Of a stretch of 64,000 nt of DNA, positions 48,324 to 57,403 are shown one piece after another. The translations under genes were made by a program, and so were the position numbers. Within the stretch, counting starts at the first letter, position 1. Every line of letters starts with the position of its first letter. The DNA comes from Diplonema japonicum. Taxonomy: Eukaryota; Euglenozoa; Diplonemea; Diplonemida; Diplonemidae. The DNA lies in the NCBI GenBank assembly GCA_964019335.1, contig OZ025732.1, positions 124,001 to 188,000 on the forward strand. The letters are read 5' to 3'. The notes under the pieces are model-generated. The model ran no database searches and was not told the DNA's origin. It saw only the letters and a list, made by a program, of their open reading frames with translations.

Positions 48324-48727
48324 AGACCTCGCACCCTATGATTTTAGTTTCCACCTTTTCCTTTTCCACTTCTTGTCTTTTAACTTCCCTTCTGCTTTCC
48401 CAACATGGTTTCCGTCCCGGGTATGACGTTAAACTGCGTCCGCCGACGCATTTGGGTCAACATTCTCTGATGACCAAGCCGTCTTTTTCCGTTTCTTCTC
48501 CCCTTCTCTTTGTTATGTTATTTTCATTATTCTTTCTGGCGATAGACTGATACGGGCCATGGAAGCAACCTCTGCTTAATTCCTGGTACGTGGGAGGCTC
48601 CTCTTGAGGATGTCAGTCACCTTTTCCCTTTTTTACTCGACTCTCTGTTTTCGTATGCAGTATTTATTCTTTCCCACCCCTTTTTATCTATTTCTTCGCT
48701 TCTTCATCCTAACTTAAAACCATTTCA
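48324..48727 (+). mobile_element. AGR copy W
   Basis: From CAGACCTCGCACCCTATGAT to AACTTAAAACCATTTCA. The last G is missing or shared, and the next bases ACTTCC do not fit NNRCCY. No target duplication, and the 3' part of the ANK gene is absent. This junction may have arisen by recombination. Confidence 0.8.
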
Positions 48728-49092
48728 ACTTCCTCTTCTTCAATATCTTCCTCTTCCTCTTGTTCTTCATCACCCCTCGTCAGAAGTAGGTGTCTCGTCA
48801 TCGCTAAACAGGTCCAAAAAGCCTAAATGAGGCTGGGGGCTGCCCCCAATACGTTCGTTGTGTGCTGGCATGTTGATTTTAATAGGACTACAAATGGCCA
48901 AAAAAACACCCGTTTTGGGGTGGCACCCGGTGTCTCGGTACCCCCCCCCCCCCCCCCCCTTTAGGGTTGAAGTTATGAAGTTTCAGATGGATACAAATAG
49001 CGCATTTAACGCAGATTTTAAATATCTTTCCATTCCATCTTTTTTAAAAAAAAATTTTTTTTCCATGAAAACCGGTCCAAGACTTTGGTTTG
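48728..49092. other. Unassigned stretch with CTTCCT repeats and C20 tract
   Basis: CTTCCTCTTCTTC repeats (48728-48770), GGGGGCTGCCCCC hairpin (48835-48847), C-tract at 48940-48959. No gene seen. Confidence 0.35.
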
Positions 49093-49243
49093 ATTTCAAG
49101 GTATACTAGCGACACACGTGTCGCGTTGCGATCACTCCACATGTTTCGTCATCAGCGGCCATTCATCGAACACTTCCGCGTGCCCAGAAACTACCCCCCC
49201 CCCCCCCCCCCCCCCAGCCAAATTTTACCCCCACCCCGATAAC

Positions 49244-49294
49244 CTGTTTTCTTTTTTTACTTGCTTCTTACTCCTACATACAATATCATTTCAG
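49244..49294 (+). mobile_element. Small AG-ended insert, family b
   Basis: As at 36688; in the leader of the LRR fragment at 49373. A C20 tract precedes it at about 49195-49215. Confidence 0.65.
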
Positions 49295-49372
49295 CCCACC
49301 CGATAACGTAATTTAAAAAGAAGAGAAAAAAAGAATACTGAGGTTCGGCACACCCACAGTAGCCAAAAGAAA

Positions 49373-49875
49373 ATGAAAAGAAAGAGATCAAATGAAGGAA
49401 TGAACGATATGACAGTGTTCGTGAAGACGGGAGGCGGGGTTCACGATGTGGAAGTGTCGGGGAAGGAGACGGTGGGGATCCTGTACAAGAAGGCGGGGTG
49501 TGCTGCTGGTTTACTCGAAGGCAAGTTCGAACTGGTTTGGGAGGGAGAGGTCCTTGACAGGAACGGGGGTGAAGATATCCAGGAACTCGGGCTCGTGGAG
49601 GGCAGCGTGGTCCATGTGGAGGCGAAGAAGATGAGAACCGTTCAGCTGGAGGAGCTTGAGAGCTCAGAAGTGGTTTCAGAGCTTGAGGAGCTTGTGAGAG
49701 CTGACCCTGAGCTTGTTCTGGTGGTGGAGGTGGGGAACTCGCCAGCTGTCGAAGTCTTGTCCATGGACAGGACGGTCCTTCCTTCTGAACTTCGGTTCCT
49801 CGTTGTCACCGACTCCACAGGCTGTGTTACAAGGATAGGCTCTGGGTTTCTTCAAGAGTGCGACCACCTGCATAG
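49373..49875 (+). pseudogene. Ubl-LRR fragment fused to an ANK fragment
   Basis: Complete Ubl and linker of the LRR branch up to SGFLQECDHL, then a break at 49873. It would read HRKHA-stop. No LRR array. Very close to the copies at 40429 and 50432. Confidence 0.85.
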
Positions 49876-50207
49876 GAAGCATGCTTGAAGTGGTGGTGTG
49901 CAAGAGGCAGGCGGCTCTGTTGAAACTCTCTGAGATGGGGATCAAAGTGAAAGGAAGGGACTTGTACGGAGTCTTACGTGATGACATTTCAGATTTCATG
50001 AAAGAGAAGGCCGTAGTAGAGAACGACGAGATGTGCGAGGTTTTGAACTTTCTCCTGGATGCTGGGGTGAGTGGTGGGGAGGAGGAGGCCCTTCACATGG
50101 CGGCCCAGCACAATCTTCCTTCTTGTGTGGATGTCCTCTTGATTCGCACTTCTGTGGATGTGAGTTCAAAAGTGTCTCTTCCTGACGATTGGCATGATTC
50201 GTCCACA
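49876..50207 (+). pseudogene. Ubl-ANK internal fragment
   Basis: Starts inside the Ubl (GSMLEVVVCKRQAALLKLSE) and runs through the first ankyrin repeat (LLLDAGVSGG type, LIRTSVDVSSKVSLPDDWHD). It then joins spacer sequence at 50205 (TCCACATGTTTCGTCATCAG). No start, no end. Confidence 0.8.
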
Positions 50208-50302
50208 TGTTTCGTCATCAGCGGCCATTCATCGAACACTTCCGCGTGCCCAGAAACTACCCCCTCCCCCCCCCAGCCAAATTTTACCCCCACCCCGATA
50301 AC

Positions 50303-50353
50303 CTGTTTTCTTTTTTTACTTGCTTTTTACTCCTACATACAATATCATTTCAG
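50303..50353 (+). mobile_element. Small AG-ended insert, family b
   Basis: As at 36688; in the leader of the LRR gene at 50432, flanked by CCACCCCGATAAC and CCCACCCGATAAC. Confidence 0.65.
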
Positions 50354-50431
50354 CCCACCCGATAACGTAATCTAAAAAGAAGAGAAAAAAAGAATACTGA
50401 GGTTCGGCACACCCACAGTAGCCAAAAGAAA

Positions 50432-51877
50432 ATGAAAAGAAAGAGATCAAATGAAGGAATGAACGATATGACAGTGTTCGTGAAGACGGGAGGCGGGGTT
50501 CACGATGTGGAAGTGTCGGGGAAGGAGACGGTGGGGATCCTGTACAAGAAGGCGGGGTGTGCTGCTGGTTTACTCGAAGGCAAGTTCGAACTGGTTTGGG
50601 AGGGTGAGGTCCTGGACAGGAACGGGGGTGAAGATATCCAGGAACTCGGGCTCGTGGAGGGCAGCGTGGTCCATGTGGAGGCGAAGAAGATGAGAACCGT
50701 TCAGCTGGAGGAGCTTGAGAGCTCAGAAGTGGTTTCAGAGCTTGAGGAGCTTGTGAGAGCTGACCCTGAGCTTGTTCTGGTGGTGGAGGTGGGGAACTCG
50801 CCAGCTGTCGAAGTCTTGTCCATGAAGACGACAGTCCTTCCTTCTGAACTTCGGTTCCTCGTTGTCACCGACTCCACAGGCTGTGTTACAAGGATAGGCT
50901 CTGGGTTTCTTCAAGAGTGCGACCACCTGACGTCTGTTGATCTCATCCTCCCCAATGTTTCCACCATTGATGAAAATCTTTTATATGAGTGCAAAAATCT
51001 AGAAACCATCAACTTGAATGCGATGACCAATCTTTCTTCTATTGGTTGTTACTTCTTGTGTGGGTGCGAAAAACTAGAAACCATCAACTTGAATGCGATG
51101 ACCAATCTTTCTTCTATTGGTTATTGCTTCTTGGAGGGGTGCGTAAAACTAGAAACCATCAACTTGAATGCGATGACCAATCTTTCTTCTATTGGTTATT
51201 GCTTCTTGGAGGGGTGCGAAAAACTAGAAACCATCAACTTGAATGCGATGACGAATCTTTCTTCCATTGGTCATAACTTCTTGTGTGGGTGCGTAAAACT
51301 AGAAACCATCAACTTGAATGCGATGACCAATCTTTCTTCCATTGGTGATGGCTTCTTGGAGGGGTGCAAAAAACTAGAAACCATCGACTTGAATGCGATG
51401 ACCAATCTTTCTTCCATTGGTAATTACTTCTTGTGTGAGTGCGTAAAACTAGAAACCATCAACTTGAATGCGATGACCAATCTTTCTTCTATTGGTTGTT
51501 ACTTCTTGTGTGGGTGCGAAAAACTAGAAACCATCGACTTGAATGCGATGACCAATCTTTCTTCTATTGGTGATTACTTCTTGTTTGGGTGCGAAATACT
51601 AGAAACCATCAACTTGAATGCGATGACCAATCTTTCTTCCATTGGTCATAACTTCTTGAAGGGGTGCAAAAAACTAGAAACCATCAACTTGAATGCGATG
51701 ACCAATCTTTCTTCCATTGGTGATTACTTCTTGTTTGGGTGCGAAAAACTAGAAACCATCGACTTGAATACGTTGACCAATCTTTCTTCCATTGGTGATG
51801 GCTTCTTGGAGGAGTGCGTAAAACTAGAAACTGTCGACTTGAATTTAAAAAGAAAAAAAAAAGAAGTCGGTGTTTAG
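50432..51877 (+). CDS. Ubl-LRR protein 3 (11-repeat array)
   Basis: 481 residues; same architecture as the copy at 40429 and nearly identical in Ubl and linker. Eleven 75-base repeats. Variable pairs in order: CY/CG, YC/EG, YC/EG, HN/CG, DG/EG, NY/CE, CY/CG, DY/FG, HN/KG, DY/FG, DG/EE. Hence the two arrays differ in number and order of variants but hardly at all in the fixed core. The C-terminal cap is LKRKKKEVGV. Cysteine is common at variable positions here (CYFLCGC) and absent there in the other array. Followed by a spacer module nearly identical to the one after 41946. Confidence 0.85.
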   Translation: MKRKRSNEGMNDMTVFVKTGGGVHDVEVSGKETVGILYKKAGCAAGLLEGKFELVWEGEVLDRNGGEDIQELGLVEGSVVHVEAKKMRTVQLEELESSEVVSELEELVRADPELVLVVEVGNSPAVEVLSMKTTVLPSELRFLVVTDSTGCVTRIGSGFLQECDHLTSVDLILPNVSTIDENLLYECKNLETINLNAMTNLSSIGCYFLCGCEKLETINLNAMTNLSSIGYCFLEGCVKLETINLNAMTNLSSIGYCFLEGCEKLETINLNAMTNLSSIGHNFLCGCVKLETINLNAMTNLSSIGDGFLEGCKKLETIDLNAMTNLSSIGNYFLCECVKLETINLNAMTNLSSIGCYFLCGCEKLETIDLNAMTNLSSIGDYFLFGCEILETINLNAMTNLSSIGHNFLKGCKKLETINLNAMTNLSSIGDYFLFGCEKLETIDLNTLTNLSSIGDGFLEECVKLETVDLNLKRKKKEVGV

Positions 51878-51904
51878 AAAAGAAGAGGGGAAAAAAGAAG
51901 AAAA

Positions 51905-52335
51905 AAGAACACCCTGGCGCTGAGAAACATCTTTGTGGAAAAACCAACGGAAAGCAATCCAATGCCTCAAAGACACCGGGGACCTGCCCCCCTCCGCAAC
52001 AACTCCACAACAACCATCTAACCTGCTGAAGTAGCATGCCGATCAGAAGGCGGCTGAGGCACTTGTCATTTAATCAGAATCCCGAGATCCCATCCCTGAT
52101 CCCCAAATAGAGAGTGTACAATCCTGTTTCTCGCGGAAACAGAGAACCTACCCCCTCCCCACCACAGCACCCGACCAATCAGATGCAGCAGTGTGAAAAA
52201 AAAAAGCCCCCCTCTCCCCAAACAAAACAAACAAACAAACATTTCCCCACCCCCGATAACGTATAATGAAGAAAAAATATGGGGGGGAAAGGATTCTGAG
52301 GTCCGGCACCCTTAGTAGCCAAAAAAAAAAAAGGA
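51905..52335 (+). repeat. Intergenic spacer module, long form 4
   Basis: Near-identical to 41985-42360. It then continues to GAGGTCCGGCACCCTTAGTA and GCC plus A12, the same leader-like motif plus A-tract as at 7157. Confidence 0.7.
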
Positions 52336-52943
52336 ATAAAAAGAATTTTATCATTAAGAATTTTTTATTTTTATTTTTATTTTATTTATTCCTTGTTTTC
52401 CCTAAACAATGTTTTGGTCAAAACGTTCTTTTTAGGGAAGGAAAAAAAAAAAAAAAAAAAAAAAAGGAATAAAAAGAAAGAGAAGAAAGCAATTGATTGT
52501 CTGCCTCTCTTCTCCCTCTCTATTTTTATTTTAATTTTAATTTTATTTTATTCACAGGGTGCCCCAACCGGCTTCCTTTAAATCATCGAGCTTATTTTTA
52601 TTTTTATTTTTATTTTTATTTTTATTTTTATTTTTATTTTTATTTTTATTTTTATTTTTATTTTTATTTTTATTTTTATTTTTATTTTTATTTTTAATCT
52701 TAGTTTTAAATTGTGTTTTATTTTTAGTTTTATTTTTAATTTTTTTTTTATTTTGTTGTTTCTTTTTCTTATTTTTCTTTCTATCTTAAGATTTTTAATC
52801 TTCCTAGTTTAAAAGTTTAAAAGAAAGAAAATGAAAAAGATTGTTTGATATGGGTTCTAGGTTTTTAGAGAAAAAAGAAAAAGAAAGAACATATTCCGAG
52901 GGTGGTTTAGGAAAAAGAAAACTTTTTTTTTTCTTTTTACTTC
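52336..52943. repeat. AT-rich low-complexity block with (TTTTTA)n microsatellite
   Basis: 52588-52696 is about 18 copies of TTTTTA, with further A/T tracts on both sides (A26 near 52441-52466). No gene. Confidence 0.85.
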
Positions 52944-53302
52944 GTTTCCACGGCCTCCTGGAAAGAATCCAAGAAGGGTGGGACACAGCACGCATACAGA
53001 AGAAGGTCAGAGGCAAGCGGATCTTCCCAGCGGAGAGCAAGAAGAACCACGCGCTTAGAACCATAGGTGCGAAGAAGAGTCTGGGATGGTCAGAAGGCCA
53101 GTTTTTGCATCAGAGAAAACCAAGAAGGACCTTAAGAAACTGGGCAGAAAGTGGCAAGAAGAAAGGGAGGATACTTTGAGAAAGGCAACACAGCCAAAAA
53201 AGAAAGAAAGGCCGAGGCCCCAGAAGGGAGAAAGGGGTAGATAAGTAGAGACAAGGGGGACGTTCCAAAACAGGAACCTCCTTTATCTCATCTCTTTCTT
53301 TT
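52944..53302 (+). mobile_element. RT-D 3' end, 5'-truncated copy
   Basis: Near-identical to 59855-60210 (KKVRGKRIFPAESKKNHALR). One base is missing at GGATGGTCAGAAGG (53083-53096), which shifts the frame. Tail hairpin GTTCC-AAAACA-GGAAC at 53261-53277. Confidence 0.8.
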
Positions 53303-54435
53303 TATTTTTCTTTTTTCTTTCCCCCCCCCCTCCATCTCTTCCTCTCAAGTTTGATAGCCCTCCCTCCCCCCCCCCACTTTCTTGAACTTCTTTTCACCTC
53401 TTTTCCCCCGTTCCCAGTGAACATGAAAGAAGCGAAAGTAAATAAAAAAAGCCTTTCCCGTCCCTTGTTCACTCCGCCGTGCACCCCGATATCCTCCTCC
53501 CTTTAGTTTCTTCCCCCTAGTTTCGCACGGGTGGGTCCATTGTTATTTGCAAAAAAAAAAAAAAAAAGGAAAAAAAAAAAAAAAAAAAAAAAAAGGTGTA
53601 AAGTGTTAAACATCTTACTGTACTTTATTGAAAAAGAAAAAATGGAGCAAAGGTTCACAGACCTATTGTTGAATATCGTATGAGCAGCTTATGGACGAGC
53701 CACGTGATCGAAACCAGAGTACAGTTGATGAACTTGAGGTACACCTTGTTCCTTGAAGACCGGAACCTGATTGCAACTACAACAAACCCGACCTGCCGAC
53801 GCAGCCTTTTTGAGTCTATAATGGGATATTATCATATGATGACTGTGGATTGCCAACTTTGTCAGGGTGTCAGGGTTGTTATCCCGAATGTGTTCATTCC
53901 TTTCTCACGAATCCCCTAGTTGTACTCTGACTTCTCCTATTTCTTCGTCTTGGTCAAGCTGACACCTTACTTCTTATCTTTTTGAACGAACGTTCATATT
54001 TCTTTCGCAACGGGTCCACGTCGCAGGGGGACACGGTAGAGGCCTTCAGGGGGCCGTGGCGGACCCCATTGCGGAAAAGGCGGGCGAGGTGCTGGAAGCT
54101 CTCGGGGGTGCAGGAGGAAAGACACCGTGACGGTCAGCCCCTGGAGGACTGCTGTGTGATTGGGTACCCTGCGCCTCGAAAGCGAACGCGAACTTCGTGT
54201 GCCCCCTCTTCATGGTGACAATCAACTCCCTGACATGAAGGTCATTTCAGTTAGTAATACAGGTCAGACAATGGAACTGCGGGATGGCACTTCAAGCCGA
54301 CTGGTCTCACCGGCAGGTCTCGGACCATGTTTCCCTTTTTCCTCTCTAAGAAGATCAAGTAGCTTTGACATGGGTTAAAAAAAAAAAAGAAAAAGAAAAA
54401 GAAAAAAAAAAAATATATAAAATTAAAAATAAAAA
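53303..54435. other. Mixed stretch, no recognised gene
   Basis: C- and A-tracts to 53600, then GTGTAAAGTGTTAAACA, shared with 7206. An open frame of 79 codons at 53680-53919 (MSSLWTSHVIETRVQ) and coding-like sequence at 53995-54220 are not recognised. A/T tract at 54375-54430. Confidence 0.3.
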
Positions 54436-54596
54436 GCAGGCCGAACAACAATAGAACAGATTGCAGCACTCACACAGAGGCTTAAGGACGGTCAAAAAAA
54501 GAAGAAAGTCTCCTACACCATATTCCTCGACTTCGAAAAAGCATTCGACACGGTGCAAAAAGCAAAGCTAATGGAGAAGCTGACGGCCATGAATGA
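54436..54596 (+). pseudogene. RT palm fragment of a further LINE lineage
   Basis: AGRTTIEQIAALTQRL then IFLDFEKAFDTVQKAKLMEK: RT motifs with the first catalytic Asp (FLDFEKAFD). The form FEKAFDTV differs from RT-A and RT-C (LALDF.KCFD), so this is another lineage, possibly that of the scrap at 134. Too short to place. Confidence 0.65.
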
Positions 54597-54690
54597 AATC
54601 GGGGTGTGCTGCTAGTTTAATCGTTGAAAGAAAACAAGATAAAGACAAAACCATGAAAGGAAGCAAAGGACCATCGACAGTGACGGTGGG
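54597..54690 (+). pseudogene. Ubl-ANK leader and first codons
   Basis: GGGGTGTGCTGCTAGTTTAA, TCGTTGAAAGAAAACAAGAT, ATG at 54652 (MKGSKGPSTVT), then unrelated sequence. It is the chimeric-type leader without its MKRKRS start. Confidence 0.7.
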
Positions 54691-54699
54691 CGGCAGTTC

Positions 54700-54975
54700 A
54701 TGCAAACACTTTTACACCCGATTCGTCTCCATCAGACGCTCTCTTCGTCATCAGGATCAGGCGCCCTGATGCAGGTCTTCCAACGCCAGTTCTGCCGCAC
54801 GCCAGTAGTCTCTCACAAACTGCGTGCAGGTGAGACTACGTTTGCTGAACTAGAGTTTGACCTGAATTATATCTCTGACAAGAGAATCAGCTTTGTCAAA
54901 TCCCAATGGCCGATCTTTGGGCCTTTGACCTTGAACGGTGCCCCTCACCCCGAGCTCCCTACACCGCAGGCCTGA
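54700..54975 (+). other. Open frame of 91 codons, unknown
   Basis: MQTLLHPIRLHQTLSSSSGS ... KSQWPIFGPLTLNGAPHPEL. Not recognised. Composition is protein-like; could be a piece of a single-copy gene caught in the mosaic. Confidence 0.25.
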
Positions 54976-55059
54976 CCCAAAAGCCTCATGCCAATAGGTC
55001 GCAAGAGACACATGCCCGGTGGCTATTGCCTAAGGCTTTTCTTGAAGACTTTCCAAAAT

Positions 55060-55157
55060 GAATGCCGTACGCAAAGAATGCGTACGCGTACGCAGCAAAT
55101 CTAAGAAAAGTGCGTACGGCGCACGTTCGAAATACGCGTGCGTACGGCCGTACGCCG
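55060..55157. repeat. Cluster of CGTACG palindromes
   Basis: Six CGTACG hexamers within about 95 bases, including GCGTACGCGTACGC and the perfect palindrome CGTACGGCCGTACG (about 55147-55160). Confidence 0.8.
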
Positions 55158-55215
55158 ACAACGTAGCCCTAAGGGTGGTCCTCAAGTGGGATTTGCCCTT
55201 AAACATCGCCTTTTT
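55158..55215 (+). mobile_element. RT-A 3' tail
   Basis: TAAGGGTGGTCCTCAAGTGG, GATTTGCCCTTAAACATCGC: nearly the same as 3537-3590. Confidence 0.75.
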
Positions 55216-55276
55216 TATTCGCTCTCTGTTTAGGACGTCCCTACAGTACAGTCTTCGTCACGAGCAAGCGATGCAG

Positions 55277-55400
55277 GTACCTTCCTTATTTTTGGGGCCT
55301 AGTCGGCCCCTAAGCAGAAGTTCTTTTTTAAGATTCGTTCCAGTGTTTTGTAGTTAGTTTCATTAGCTCTTTTGCTTCTTCTTCATTTCTAACTTTGCAG
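55277..55400 (+). other. Predicted 5' UTR intron of Ubl-ANK 8
   Basis: Donor GATGCAG|GTACCTTCC, acceptor TTTCTAACTTTGCAG|CAAG, 124 bases. Paired with 47022-47142. Confidence 0.55.
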
Positions 55401-55422
55401 CAAGAAAGGATACCACATAACC

Positions 55423-56676
55423 ATGAGCGAGGGACCACCGACAGTGACGCTGCAGGCGAGGCTCCCCACCTCTGAGACCATCAGCATTGAGGCAGTGGCT
55501 TCGGAGATGAAGAAGGTGAAGGAGAGGATCGCATCGATGGGAGGGTTGGATGTGGACATCTTCACCCTTACCTTCGATGGGGTGGTGGTGGCGGCAGCTG
55601 CTGACGACGGCGGTGGACAGCTCGTCGGAGATCTTCCTTTTGAGGATGGAAGCATGCTTGAAGTGGTGGTGAGCAAGAGGCAGGCGGCTCTGTTGAAACT
55701 CTCTGAGATGGGGATCGAAGAAAGAAAGGGACTTGTACGGAGTCTTACGTGACCACATAATGACTTACGTGACTTGGATGTTAATAATGACCTTTTAGGT
55801 ACGATTTACCAGAGGAACGTCAAACAAGTCTGTGAGGTTGTGAACCTTCTCCTGAATGCTGGGGTGAGTGGTGGGGAGGAGGCATTTCACTTTGTGATCG
55901 AGCACGATCTTCCTTCTTGTGTGGAGGTCCTCTTGATTCGCACTTCTGTGGACGTGAATTCAGAAGTAGAGCTTCCTTACGATCGGGAACATCCGTGTTC
56001 AGCACTTCACCGGGCCATTTCGGAGGAGGTGGCGGCTGTTCTCTTGAGACACAATGCAGATGTGAACACGAGAGACTGTAACGGTGTTCCTGTCATTCAC
56101 CAAGCGGCATGTGAGAAGCATCGTGGGAGTAAGCTTTCTCTACTTCTGAAACACAATGTAGATGTGAATGCGAGAAACGAGAAAGGAAGGACGGCTCTTC
56201 ATGGTTTCCGTGTTCGCCCCTCTGCAGTACACTTGCTTCTTGAACACAAGGCAGACATCGAGGCAAAAGACAACGAGGGAAGAACACCCCTCTTCCTTGC
56301 TGATTTAAGGGCAACTGAAGCACTTCTTAAGCACAATGCTGATGTGAAGGCAAGGGACAATGAAGGGAACACGTGTCTGCATTACGCTGTAGAAGGATGT
56401 TGGTTCAAAGTGTTGCCTGTTCTGCTGAGACACAATGCAGATGTGACGGCAAGGAACGATGAAGGGAAGACGCCTCTTGATCTTGTCCCCTCTGATGACA
56501 GCGACAAGGTCAAGGCGATGCGATACCTGTTGGAGGACCCGAGTCTCGCTCATGATCTGGAGCTGTTCGAAAGTGGGAGGGAGCTGAGCGACGTCAGCAG
56601 GCTTCCTGTTGTTCAACTGATTTCAAAAGTGTATTCACAAGAGATTGTGTTCACTGTACCTCGTCACCTCCTCTGA
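55423..56676 (+). pseudogene. Ubl-ANK 8, interrupted by an early stop
   Basis: Start MSEGPPTVTLQARLPTSETI. Two bases are missing in ATCGAAGAAAGAAAGGGAC (about 55718), giving a stop at 55752. A further base is missing in GTGACCACATAATG (compare GTGACCTACATAATG at 57240), so the downstream frame is back in register. 55774-56676 is then a clean 300-codon ankyrin part (LLNAGVSGGEEAFHFVIEHD ... YLLEDPSLAHDLELFESG). The two indels flank only about 12 codons, so read-through or a sequencing check would decide its status. Confidence 0.75.
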
Positions 56677-56704
56677 CTTAAAATCATTTCAGCTACCTCG
56701 TCAC
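56657..56704 (+). mobile_element. AGR 3' end, 25 bases, with 11-bp target duplication
   Basis: CTCCTCTGACTTAAAATCAT plus TTCAG (56668-56692) between TACCTCGTCAC at 56657-56667 and 56694-56704. The uninterrupted site is seen at 9351-9375 (CCACCTCGTCACTCCTGGCA). Confidence 0.8.
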
Positions 56705-56734
56705 TCATGGCAGCCTCGAGAGGTCTCTGACACT

Positions 56735-56870
56735 GTTTCTTTCATCAGCGGCCATCATTTCTTCGCCACACGCTCCACGCCGACAAGCTGATGGAACTGA
56801 AAGCTGCCTACAAGAGAGACCGCATCACGACTCGCCGTGTTCGGGGTGAAAGCAATGCTCCAAAAGCACA
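56735..56870 (+). pseudogene. RT-A C-terminal scrap
   Basis: FFATRSTPTS/LMELKAAYKRDR frames and VKAMLQK. Diverged relative of 35950-36080. Also at 9426, 18660 and 42592. Confidence 0.6.
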
Positions 56871-56876
56871 CTGAGC

Positions 56877-57325
56877 ACATTCACTCACTTCGTTTCCTCT
56901 CTTCATGGTGAATTCTTTTTCCTCGCTTTTAATATCAACATGCCCAGATTAAGCTAAACTTTGCAAAAAGGAAAAGATACCACATAACCATGAAAGGAAG
57001 CGAAGGACCATCGGCAGTGACGCTGCAGGCGAGGCTCCCCACCTCTGAGACCAGGGCTTTCTGCTGCAAACCCAAGGGTTCGGGGACAAGTCCTACTCGA
57101 CCGTGGCAGCCCTGCTCGCTGACTTAGTAGGGGCCGGGACCCTCTATTACAACGAGTCGCAGTGGTCGACTGTCCTGCATTCCTACAACTCTGAGATGGG
57201 GATCGAAGTGAAAAGAAGGGACTTGTACGGAGTCTTACGTGACCTACATAATGACTTACGTGACTTGGATGTTAATAATGACCTTTTAGGTACGATTTAC
57301 CAGAGGAACGTCAAACCAACGATTC
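56877..57325 (+). pseudogene. Ubl-ANK 9 with the Ubl replaced by AGR sequence
   Basis: ATG 56990 (MKGSEGPSAVTLQARLPTSE), then 57053-57189 is the last 45 codons of the AGR ORF in a shifted frame. At 57190 the ANK gene resumes at SEMGIEVKRRDLYGVLRDLH and stops at YQRNVKP, followed by ORF1-D sequence. 56877-57189 is shared with 625-955. Confidence 0.8.
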
Positions 57326-57403
57326 TAAAGCTACAGTTTCTGTACTTTATTGGGTGGGTGGGCAGTACACGTCATAAGAACATACAAGAAAAGACTTCTT
57401 AAA

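Noticed and set aside
48835-48847. GGGGGCTGCCCCC hairpin as a transcription terminator
   Set aside because: No T-tract follows and intrinsic termination is not expected in a eukaryotic nucleus.
52497-52789. Open frames of Phe/Tyr/Leu runs
   Set aside because: Translation of the (TTTTTA)n microsatellite; not a gene.
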